From: a virus
DNA: 27,827 bases
Virus record (IMG/VR): IMGVR_UViG_3300044301_002135
Location: 1 to 27,827 of that record
Strand: one strand, 5' to 3'
Below, in pieces: positions 12,481 through 19,353 of this stretch. The translations under genes and the position numbers were made by a program. The notes under the pieces were generated by a model, which saw nothing but the letters and a program-made list of their open reading frames with translations, was not told the origin of the DNA and did not search any database. The stretch's first letter is position 1. Each line of letters opens with the position of its first letter.

Positions 12481-13970
12481 GTGAATAAAAACTCCTTACG
12501 AGTTTTTCCTCGTACAATGTGCAAATTATCTATGGTTCTAGTAACACCAACATAAAAAGCTCTACATTCATTATCTGGACTACGGTACAGTTCTTCCCAC
12601 GTCTTATTAGCTAAGTCTGTGAGTAGTACCACATTTTCACACTCCCCACCCTTAGCAGCATGGATTGTGTTTAACCTTATCTTAGAAGAAAATAGTTTTT
12701 CCCCATGTCTTAGGCAAGATATGACATATTCTCTTTGTGTATTACCAATTAAATCAAAACATTCATGCCAAATACAGTCAAGTAATAACCCATGGTCAGC
12801 TTTTAACTCTTTAAGGGATAAATTAAGGTCGTCTCTGACCGTTTTAAGCGTCTTGTAGCCTCTTTTAACGCCTTTACCCACCTTCATATACCCATATATT
12901 TTTCGTATCCTTCCAGCCTCTATAGAGGCTCCCTTACGCAAACTTTCCCAATCTCTAATAGCGGTAATTAAGTTTTCAGAAACTGAGGATTTATTACCTT
13001 TTTGATAAACCCTACCATTAATCTTTAAGTGTTCTTCTACTGCGTTTAGTAAGTAATTGTTTCTTGCTAAAAATAACCAATCTCCCCTTGTTATGTCTAC
13101 GTGTTCAAAACTTGTGTGATAGTTAACCGACCCTTCTTCAGTTTTAGGTTCCCAAACTTTTTCTTTTCTGTTACCTATGCGTTTTACAACCCCTAATGCT
13201 ATGTCGTGTACTTTTCTAGGCACACGATAAGATTGTTTCAAGTACGTGGTTTTGCCCTTTAAGTTTATAAACTGTTCAACATCTGCACCAGCCCATCTAT
13301 AAATAGCTTGATCATCGTCTCCTGCAATATAGACATGCTCTACATTTTCTGCTAATTTTTCTACACACTTCCATTGTAGGGCAGAAAGATCTTGGGCTTC
13401 GTCCACTATTAAAACCTCTAGGTTTGGACTTCCTTTTGAATCAAGAAACATCTCTAACATATCTGTATAGTCTATTAAGAAATTGGTGTCTTTATAATTT
13501 TTATAGTTCTTAATAAACCAATCAAAATGTAGCCAAGAGATATTGGAGTCCGCATAGTTCCACTGCTCTTTAAACCCTACACACTTATTACGTGCCATGT
13601 TTTCTAAAAACAACATGGTGTCTCCCTTGCTATTTAAAGCCATAAGGTTTTCACCATCCCATGCCGAACCTATTCGTTCACCTATTGTTTTACTGAACTC
13701 TCTCAAATTGCTTCTAGCCATTACATCACTTCTGCCTAACCCCAGCCAATAATAACAAAGAGAGTGAAGTGTTCTAAAATAAACCAACTCTTTAGGATCA
13801 TAGCCAAACTTTTCTACCGCTCTTGTTAGTGCTTCGTTGGCAGCTTTCTTAGTGAAAGCAACGTACCCTAATTTTTCTGGTCTCACACCAGACTCTAAAA
13901 ATTCTTCTGCCTTATTTAAAAGGTAGGTAGTTTTACCAGTTCCAGGTGGACCAAGTACCACGTTCCACAT
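12477..13970 (-). CDS. UvrD/Rep-like superfamily 1 helicase
   Basis: All SF1A helicase motifs are visible. Walker A is GPPGTGKTT (7-15), motif Ia is VAFTKKAA, motif II is VDEAQD (189-194), motif III is AGDDDQAIYRWAGA (216-229) and motif IV is QSYRVP (246-251). Motif V is NTIHAAKGGE (434-443) and motif VI is YVGVTRT (473-479). At 497 aa it is shorter than cellular UvrD (about 720 aa), missing parts of the accessory 1B/2B domains, as is common in phages. It would unwind DNA with 3'-5' polarity by family expectation. It begins at a TAATG junction with the primase gene, which suggests the two are made together and act at the fork. Confidence 0.95.
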   Translation of the reverse strand: MWNVVLGPPGTGKTTYLLNKAEEFLESGVRPEKLGYVAFTKKAANEALTRAVEKFGYDPKELVYFRTLHSLCYYWLGLGRSDVMARSNLREFSKTIGERIGSAWDGENLMALNSKGDTMLFLENMARNKCVGFKEQWNYADSNISWLHFDWFIKNYKNYKDTNFLIDYTDMLEMFLDSKGSPNLEVLIVDEAQDLSALQWKCVEKLAENVEHVYIAGDDDQAIYRWAGADVEQFINLKGKTTYLKQSYRVPRKVHDIALGVVKRIGNRKEKVWEPKTEEGSVNYHTSFEHVDITRGDWLFLARNNYLLNAVEEHLKINGRVYQKGNKSSVSENLITAIRDWESLRKGASIEAGRIRKIYGYMKVGKGVKRGYKTLKTVRDDLNLSLKELKADHGLLLDCIWHECFDLIGNTQREYVISCLRHGEKLFSSKIRLNTIHAAKGGECENVVLLTDLANKTWEELYRSPDNECRAFYVGVTRTIDNLHIVRGKTRKEFLFT

Positions 13971-15484
13971 TACAGATCACTCTCCCCAAAGTCCTTAGTA
14001 TCAAGTCCTTCTTTATCTTCTTCACTATAGTTAAACTCATTGATATACCAAACATTAGTTCCTCTACCTTTAATATTAAAGAATTTATGTTTAGCTTTTA
14101 AATCTCTTAGTTTAGAAGCTATCTGATTAACCTGCATATCTGTGAACCTGTGTTTTGCTAAGTAGTCTTTTAAGTCTTTAATTCTAAAATATGTTTTACC
14201 TTCTTCTGTGTAGGGTTTGCCTAACAAGATTTCATCTCTGGTATTAGCTTGAGCCATGTCTGTGCAAAAAGACTCTAGCAGTTCCATAAACTGACCTTCT
14301 ATGGTAACGTCATCACTAACCTCAATAACCTCCATTCCACCATCCATAAGGTTTTGTATCAATGCTTGCCATGCTCTGTCGTTCATACGTGGAGGCATCA
14401 TATTGAGTACTTCCATACAAGAACGTTGAAATTTAAGCTGATTCTGGAGCTGTTCTGTGTTTAGTTCAAGGCGTTTATCGTTAATAGATAAGAACCAGAG
14501 GGGTGGTTTAGTGTCTAATTTAGATAGACTAGAAAAAGTAGGAGTAGTGTTGCCTCCACCAACCCCAAACTTACAGCCACGACACTTAGCTACATTACAG
14601 TAAGACTTAATGGGTTCATCGCTGCATTTATAATTATATTCTTTCTTTTTAAGTGTGCCTATGAGTGTTAAAACTTCTTGGGCAGGTAAAGGTGGGTGAA
14701 CATACTTGCGGTTGTATTCTTCTATTTCTGTTTGCCAGTTTTCTGGGTCAGACTTCTTGAGGTAAACACCTACATTAAACAAACCGTTATTTCTTGTGCC
14801 TTTCGGGAACCCTTGTTTAAGTAATACTTGAAGACACGGTGGTCCATCCTTTATATCATCAAGAATAGGAATTTCTAGTTCTACAAGTTCTTCGTGGGTT
14901 ATAGATCTTTCTTTAACAAAGTCTATAAAATTTATTAAAGACAAGGCTTTGCCTTTAGTGTCAAATCCATATCTTAAGGATTCATCCCCCTCAAAATATG
15001 GCATATTTAACCAACTACCAATATCTCCTCGCTCCACTAAAACTTCTCTTTGTTTAGGAAATATTTCTACACCACCGTAACCCAACCCTGCTGATATTTC
15101 TCTAAGTTTATCTTGCATGTCTGCTGCTGGTGCTTTTTCTTTTAGAAAACAAAAGACATGTGCCCCTCCGCTTTTGCTACGACAGACTACTAAAGGTAGT
15201 TTGAATTCTTCTATTTTTGAAACAAGTTTTTCTAGATTAAGGGAGTATATATCTATGTCTATGGCTCCCCACTTAACGGAGTTCTCTTCGTCTATGGGTA
15301 TTATCCCTAACCCTGCTGTTCCGTTTATGTGATCTTGCCAGTGTTTGGTACTGGCTCCGATTGTTTTTATAGTTTTTGCTTTACCTTGAGTTTTTTGTCC
15401 TAGCGAACCATTTTCTACCATAAAACTACCGTGAGCTCGACTTGAGCCGTGAAAGATTTCATGTAGTTTTTCCGCTATTTCCAA
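13970..15484 (-). CDS. Archaeo-eukaryotic-type primase (TOTE-like AEP)
   Basis: The N-terminal third is an AEP-superfamily primase. It has WGAIDIDIY with D76 and D78 (metal-binding pair) and RSKSGGAHVFCF with S105 and H109 (nucleotide-binding motif). A four-Cys cluster follows (C287, C296, C301, C304), matching the C-x-x-x-P-I...C....C..C pattern after TOTE-type primase domains; it may bind zinc or an iron-sulphur cluster. The C-terminal 170 residues are helical with a winged-helix look (FRIKDLKDYLAKHRF...). The start is TTG at 15484, 8 nt after GGAG; an in-frame stop is immediately upstream, so no longer form is possible. It follows a GC-rich hairpin and is coupled to the helicase. Confidence 0.85.
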   Translation of the reverse strand: MEIAEKLHEIFHGSSRAHGSFMVENGSLGQKTQGKAKTIKTIGASTKHWQDHINGTAGLGIIPIDEENSVKWGAIDIDIYSLNLEKLVSKIEEFKLPLVVCRSKSGGAHVFCFLKEKAPAADMQDKLREISAGLGYGGVEIFPKQREVLVERGDIGSWLNMPYFEGDESLRYGFDTKGKALSLINFIDFVKERSITHEELVELEIPILDDIKDGPPCLQVLLKQGFPKGTRNNGLFNVGVYLKKSDPENWQTEIEEYNRKYVHPPLPAQEVLTLIGTLKKKEYNYKCSDEPIKSYCNVAKCRGCKFGVGGGNTTPTFSSLSKLDTKPPLWFLSINDKRLELNTEQLQNQLKFQRSCMEVLNMMPPRMNDRAWQALIQNLMDGGMEVIEVSDDVTIEGQFMELLESFCTDMAQANTRDEILLGKPYTEEGKTYFRIKDLKDYLAKHRFTDMQVNQIASKLRDLKAKHKFFNIKGRGTNVWYINEFNYSEEDKEGLDTKDFGESDL

Positions 15485-15501
15485 CGATCATACTCCAATG
15501 A

Positions 15502-15522
15502 GGGTGGGGGAATACCCCACCC
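15502..15522 (-). terminator. GC-rich 8-bp hairpin before the primase start
   Basis: GGGTGGGG and CCCCACCC form a perfect stem with a TATTC loop on the minus strand. It sits 14 nt after the ssDNA-binding protein stop and 17 nt before the primase TTG. No T run follows; the GGAG ribosome site starts a few bases later. It could therefore be an mRNA processing or stabilising hairpin, or could set primase levels relative to the upstream genes. Confidence 0.55.
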
Positions 15523-15536
15523 AAACTATATTACAA

Positions 15537-16334
15537 TTAAAATGGAGCTTCTGATTCAGCAGAACCAAAACTATTTTCAAAGCTAATACTGCCTGCAAAT
15601 TGTTTTGCTGCTTCATATAGAAACATTTCTTCTTCAGTAAGCACTCCCGCTAGTTCGATATTCCAACCGAACCACGTACCACGATCGTTAGATTCTGCTA
15701 CAGTCGTAAGTTTATACCTATGACTGTATGATGGTGGTGTAAAGACTTTGCCTGCACTAGACTGAACCTTTATACTCGCCATTACAGAATTCCAAGTACG
15801 GGATTTCTTCAATTGTGTACCAGCCATTGGTATCATTACTTGTTGGTAAGAGTCTCCATCAACCACTAAACCATAATGAGTAGCAGATGTTTGAATGTAA
15901 TTACCATTCTCTAGCATGTCTGCTCCTGTTTTATCTTTAGTTGTTTGAGACAGGATATTAGGGTCTAAGTGTTGTTTTACTAAGCCACCTCCACTTTCAC
16001 GTGGTTGCCACTCTAAAAACATACGCTTATAAGCTACGGGAAGCACCACACAACCATCATCCTCAGTGTAGAGGCTTTTAGTTACGGTATTGATTATATC
16101 CCCTGCTGCAGCACCTTCAACATACTTACCATCTCTTTTATTAACTTCTGGGCTTAACGCTTGAAGTATTTTAAGACGTGGTATAGTAAGATCCTCGGCT
16201 GTAAGGTTTTCCAACCCACTACCAGCATCTTCTTCAAAAGCAGATGAGGTGGTAAGGGCTGTAGTTTTCTTTTCAGCTATTTCTTTTTTCTCAGTTACTT
16301 TTTCTTCTGTCATTTTTTCATTTTTCTCTGTCAT
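15537..16334 (-). CDS. Putative ssDNA-binding protein
   Basis: The 265-aa protein has a Lys/Glu/Thr-rich, disordered N-terminus (about 1-35), a body containing DLTIPRLKILQALSPEV, GAAAGDIINTVT and KRMFLEWQPRE, and a C-terminus ending SFGSAESEAPF. An acidic tail with a final aromatic residue is a hallmark of phage and bacterial ssDNA-binding proteins (SSB, T7 gp2.5). The core is not obviously the SSB OB-fold sequence, so the identification rests on the tail and on the place between replication genes. The ATG overlaps the preceding gene by 4 nt and is preceded by AAAGGTG. Confidence 0.6.
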   Translation of the reverse strand: MTEKNEKMTEEKVTEKKEIAEKKTTALTTSSAFEEDAGSGLENLTAEDLTIPRLKILQALSPEVNKRDGKYVEGAAAGDIINTVTKSLYTEDDGCVVLPVAYKRMFLEWQPRESGGGLVKQHLDPNILSQTTKDKTGADMLENGNYIQTSATHYGLVVDGDSYQQVMIPMAGTQLKKSRTWNSVMASIKVQSSAGKVFTPPSYSHRYKLTTVAESNDRGTWFGWNIELAGVLTEEEMFLYEAAKQFAGSISFENSFGSAESEAPF

Positions 16335-16879
16335 TTTTTCACCTTTATTTTCTGACCTATGTAAACATTAAAGGTTTCTAGAGGTAGGTCGTTCCCCTTT
16401 TCCACCTGCTCCTTGACCACAGCTTTTAGAGTCATAGGCTCTACCCACTTCTTTTGAACTAGGGAGTGTCCATCACCTTCTAGCTGTGTCATGAGTTCCG
16501 AAGCTGCTTCGTCTTCACCTCTACCGAAGTTTGCCGAAACAGTATTCTTTATTATATCCCCTAAACCATTATTTTCTAACCAATGGAAACAAACTTCACG
16601 GTTTTCTGGGGTTATTCTCGCAGAATAGTATTGTTGTATTGACATACTTGTACCATCTGCTAACTTAAATTCACTAACACCAAGTTCTCGTAGTTTATTG
16701 GGGAGTAAATCCTCACTAACCTTACGATGTTCGGCTTTTAGTGTTTTTAAATGTTCTTCTTCTAATTGAATCTTTTCTTCAAGTTCTGCTAAACGACGAC
16801 CTAAGTCGCTAATGTTTCCTAAGTCCTCTGCCTTTATGTCTGGCTGAGTTTCTTTTTCCATTTTATCTATTAAACTCAT
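16331..16879 (-). CDS. Conserved phage replication-region protein with coiled coil
   Basis: A 182-aa protein. Residues about 25-58 form a coiled coil (RLAELEEKIQLEEEHLKTLK and onward). The middle (FKLADGTSMSIQQYYSARI) looks like beta strands, and the end (PMTLKAVVKEQVEKG, NVYIGQKIKVKK) is recurrent in small uncharacterised phage proteins near ssDNA-binding genes. Its function is unknown. The start overlaps the upstream stop as ATGA and is preceded by GGAG. Interaction with the putative ssDNA-binding protein is plausible from the coupling, but not shown. Confidence 0.75.
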   Translation of the reverse strand: MSLIDKMEKETQPDIKAEDLGNISDLGRRLAELEEKIQLEEEHLKTLKAEHRKVSEDLLPNKLRELGVSEFKLADGTSMSIQQYYSARITPENREVCFHWLENNGLGDIIKNTVSANFGRGEDEAASELMTQLEGDGHSLVQKKWVEPMTLKAVVKEQVEKGNDLPLETFNVYIGQKIKVKK

Positions 16880-17190
16880 AACTCCACCTCTACTGGATAA
16901 TATTTATACTCACGATTGTCCCATTTAAGAAATTTTACTCGACCTTGATTCCAGTCTGCAGCAACAGCAGTACATATACCTATAACAGCTGGGTCACCTA
17001 TTAATAGTAGGTGGTCTCTGTCGTTAAAGTATCTTAATTCTTTTTTGATTGTGGAAACTATTTCTTGAGAATTCCACATTAGATTAGTTTTTTCAGGTAG
17101 GAGAAACTTGAACTCTCCGTAGTCCCGAGCTGAAATTATATTTTTCTTTTCGTCGGGTTTTTGAACGATATAAACTGTTGGGTCTTTCAT
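16876..17190 (-). CDS. Small conserved phage protein, first gene of the replication operon
   Basis: A 104-aa protein reading MKDPTVYIVQKPDEKKNIIS..RDYGEFKFLLPE and later HLLLIGDPAVIGICTAVAADW. The alternating strands and the GDPAVIG loop suggest a small alpha/beta fold, but I do not recognise a characterised family and no catalytic motif is clear. It is the first gene after the divergent control region and is coupled to the next gene by ATGA. The Shine-Dalgarno sequence is weak (AAGAG). Confidence 0.7.
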   Translation of the reverse strand: MKDPTVYIVQKPDEKKNIISARDYGEFKFLLPEKTNLMWNSQEIVSTIKKELRYFNDRDHLLLIGDPAVIGICTAVAADWNQGRVKFLKWDNREYKYYPVEVEL

Positions 17191-17230
17191 AACTCTTGTC
17201 TCTTATTTCTTAATTCTTAGTTATCTTTCG

Positions 17231-17259
17231 ATTTTACTTTTAATGTAAGTGAAAGTAAA
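17231..17259 (-). promoter_or_regulatory. Candidate promoter/operator of the replication operon
   Basis: On the minus strand, TTTACT (17254-17259) and TAAAAT (17231-17236) are exactly 17 nt apart; predicted start is about 30 nt before the 17190 ATG. TACTTTCACTTAC (17245-17257) matches the shared block of the other two candidate promoters. TTTACTTT (17233-17240) and AAAGTAAA (17252-17259) form an 8-bp inverted repeat overlapping both boxes, so a repressor could act here. Confidence 0.5.
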
Positions 17260-17282
17260 TAAAAAGTTTAGCATTAAAATGA

Positions 17283-17363
17283 CGGTGTGTTCTTTAGGAA
17301 CTTTGTTTGAGGTATCACCGCCACTACCTCTTACTACTACGCCTATTATTATAGGTAGTTTTT
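17283..17363 (+). promoter_or_regulatory. Attenuator-like leader with alternative stems
   Basis: On the plus strand GAGGTA (17309-17314) pairs with TACCTC (17325-17330). CCTAT (17342-17346) pairs with ATAGG (17351-17355), extended by ACTA/TAGT past a 2-nt bulge, and is followed by TTTTT (17359-17363) like a weak intrinsic terminator. ACTACCT (17323-17329) is also exactly complementary to AGGTAGT (17353-17359), which would break both stems. CGGTG (17283-17287) with CACCG (17316-17320) is a third option. Ligand or trigger is unknown. Confidence 0.35.
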
Positions 17364-17381
17364 AAATTTTAAAAAGGAGAT

Positions 17382-17438
17382 ATGCTTAAATTTTTTAAAT
17401 TAAGTAATAGGGTAATAGGATCAGAGTTTAAACCTTAA
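17382..17438 (+). CDS. Possible 18-aa leader peptide
   Basis: ATG at 17382 follows AAAAAGGAG at good spacing and encodes MLKFFKLSNRVIGSEFKP before TAA. It lies after the terminator-like hairpin and 138 nt before the helicase start. Its ribosome site is among the best in the region, which suggests it is translated. It could be a leader peptide or a short toxin-like or regulatory product; no family can be recognised at this size. Confidence 0.35.
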   Translation: MLKFFKLSNRVIGSEFKP

Positions 17439-17576
17439 CAAAACAGACACATGCGAAGGTATTGGGAAGAGTATTATCAGGGTATTGACGGTTTAGTGGT
17501 AATTATGCTAAAACATGTATTTATTTTTTAACTTATATATACGATACTATGGGAAACCTATTAAGAAAGGAGAAAC

Positions 17577-19019
17577 GTGGTTGACTTTTTATTTAAAACT
17601 AAACCGTATCAACATCAATTAGATGCTTTAAATAGCTCTTATGACAAAGAAGAATTTGCTTTGTTTATGGAGATGGGTTGCGGTAAGTCTAAAGTAGCTA
17701 TTGATAATTTTGTTCATCTCTACAGAGAACAAAAAATCAATGGTGTTTTAATATTAGCTCCTAAAGGGGTGTACGACACATGGTACAGTAAAGAGATTCC
17801 GAACCACGTACCAGATGAAATAAACTATCATGCAGTCAAGTGGTCTAACTCAGGCACAAAAAAGAATAAAAAACTATTAGCTACTTTATCAGAAGAACCT
17901 GATAGGCTTAACATATTAATAATGAATATAGAAGCCTTGAGCACAAAGAAAGGCACTCAGTTTGTAACTGACTTTTTGTTTAAAAGAAAAGCTATGTTTA
18001 TAGTAGATGAAAGCACAACTATAAAAAACCACAAAGCTAAAAGAACAATTAATGCTGTTCGTTTAGGTAAGTACGCATACTATAAAAGAATACTCACTGG
18101 TTCTCCCGTGACTAAGAGTCCACTAGATCTTTATAGTCAAGCGTATTTTCTAGATCCTAGTTTATTGGGGTTTAGTAGCTATTTCTCATTTAGGGCTCGA
18201 TATGCCAATTTAGCCGACCGTAGTGCTAACGGTAGGACGTTTAAGCAGGTAATAGGGTACAAAAACCTTACAGAATTAAACGAGAGTCTCCTTAAATTTA
18301 GCTCTAGGGTATTAAAAAAGGACTGTTTAGACTTACCAGATAAAGTTTATCTCAAGAGAATTATTCAAATGACTGATGAACAAAAACGTGTTTATAAAGA
18401 TTTACAAAAGCAGGCGAAGGCTTCTTTGAGTAAAGGTACAGTAACAATAACCCATTTGATAACACAAATAGTAAGACTACATCAAGTTTCTTGTGGTTTT
18501 GTAGGACTTGACGGTGGAGGTCTAACGGAGTTACCGAGTCAAAGACTTCCAGAACTGATGGAAATTTTGGAAGAAACTGATGGTAAAGTAATTATCTGGG
18601 CAAACTATAGACACGATATTCAAAAGATAGAAAGAGAACTGGCTAAAGTTTATGGAGAAGAATCTGTAGGTACATATCACGGAGACGTGAATCAAGAACG
18701 TAGGGAAGAAGTTATCAATGAGTTTCAAAACCCAGATAGTCCATTAAGATTTTTTGTAGGCAACACACAAACAGGTGGTTATGGAATTACTTTAACTGCA
18801 GCCAACACCGTTATATATTATTCTAATAACTATGATCTTGAAAAACGTCTACAATCAGAGGACAGAGCACACCGTATAGGTCAAACAAATAAAGTTACTT
18901 ATATAGACATAGTCTGTGAAAGAACAGTAGATGAAAAAATAGTTAAATCTTTAAGGATGAAACAAAATATTGCTCAAACAGTACTTGGGGAAGAAAAATG
19001 GAAAGACTGGCTGGTATAG
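17577..19019 (+). CDS. SNF2-type superfamily 2 helicase
   Basis: A 480-aa SNF2/DEAD-like helicase, starting at GTG, 5 nt after AAGGAG. Motifs: PYQHQLDAL (Q-motif region, 10-18), MGCGKSK (33-39, Walker A), VDEST (143-147, a variant of DEAH), LTGSP (173-177, motif III), YHGDVNQERR in the second RecA lobe, and QSEDRAHRIGQT (426-437, motif VI), which is the hallmark of SNF2 proteins. SNF2 phage helicases translocate on dsDNA and may remodel replication forks or proteins bound to DNA. With the UvrD-like enzyme it may stand in for the DnaB-type helicase, which is absent from the window. It and the cupin are the only plus-strand genes. Confidence 0.95.
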   Translation: MVDFLFKTKPYQHQLDALNSSYDKEEFALFMEMGCGKSKVAIDNFVHLYREQKINGVLILAPKGVYDTWYSKEIPNHVPDEINYHAVKWSNSGTKKNKKLLATLSEEPDRLNILIMNIEALSTKKGTQFVTDFLFKRKAMFIVDESTTIKNHKAKRTINAVRLGKYAYYKRILTGSPVTKSPLDLYSQAYFLDPSLLGFSSYFSFRARYANLADRSANGRTFKQVIGYKNLTELNESLLKFSSRVLKKDCLDLPDKVYLKRIIQMTDEQKRVYKDLQKQAKASLSKGTVTITHLITQIVRLHQVSCGFVGLDGGGLTELPSQRLPELMEILEETDGKVIIWANYRHDIQKIERELAKVYGEESVGTYHGDVNQERREEVINEFQNPDSPLRFFVGNTQTGGYGITLTAANTVIYYSNNYDLEKRLQSEDRAHRIGQTNKVTYIDIVCERTVDEKIVKSLRMKQNIAQTVLGEEKWKDWLV

Positions 19020-19020
19020 A

Positions 19021-19353
19021 GTGCAAAAAGTAACCGTAAAAAATATTGGTGGAGAGGTAGTCAAAGAAGACGAAAGGTACATAGTCACTGATAACAGATT
19101 TGGAGACAGTTTAGTCTTGAGCAGTACTTTTTTAACAGCAAAAAAATCCACCACAGGACACAAACACAAAGGCCAAGAAGAAGTTTACTTTTTTATAAAA
19201 GGAAAGGGTGAGATGCAAATAGATGACCAAAAATTTAAAGTTACCGAAGGAGATATTGTTTGTGTTAACGATGGAGAGTTCCACCGAGTTTATAACACAA
19301 CAGACGTTGGGCTTTTATTTATTTGTGTGTTTGAAGGGGATAGGTCTCACTAA
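19021..19353 (+). CDS. Small cupin-domain protein
   Basis: A 110-aa single-cupin protein. Motif 1 is GHKHKGQEEVYFFIKGKG with metal ligands H47, H49 and E53. Motif 2 is EGDIVCVNDGEFHRVYN with H88. All four ligands of a cupin metal site are present, so it may be an epimerase, isomerase or metal-binding sensor; the substrate is not evident. The GTG at 19021 (2 nt after the helicase stop) is chosen for normal cupin length; an earlier TTG at 18970 would overlap the helicase by 50 nt. No clear Shine-Dalgarno sequence is seen for either, so the start is uncertain. Its stop overlaps the facing structural gene by 4 nt. Confidence 0.8.
   Translation: MQKVTVKNIGGEVVKEDERYIVTDNRFGDSLVLSSTFLTAKKSTTGHKHKGQEEVYFFIKGKGEMQIDDQKFKVTEGDIVCVNDGEFHRVYNTTDVGLLFICVFEGDRSH

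Larger units (their letters stand above)
17191..17576. other. Divergent intergenic control region, 386 nt
   Basis: This is the only stretch over 300 nt without a sizeable gene. It separates the minus-strand replication operon from the plus-strand helicase. It holds a minus-strand promoter candidate inside an inverted repeat, a plus-strand block of alternative stems ending in TTTTT (17283-17363), and an 18-codon mini-ORF with a strong ribosome site. The part from 17439 to 17560 contains nothing I can name beyond AT-rich sequence and TTGACG at 17485-17490 without a well-placed -10. Confidence 0.7.

Noticed and set aside
17485-17514. TTGACG followed by TATGCT as a plus-strand promoter
   Set aside because: The spacer is only 13 nt; at 17-18 nt the -10 would be CTAAAA or TAAAAC. 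Not convincing.
17451-17531. Second mini-ORF (MRRYWEEYYQGIDG...) upstream of the SNF2 helicase
   Set aside because: No ribosome site precedes its ATG and the composition is ordinary for AT-rich sequence.
18970-19020. N-terminal extension of the cupin
   Set aside because: It lies entirely over the helicase end and adds residues outside the cupin fold.
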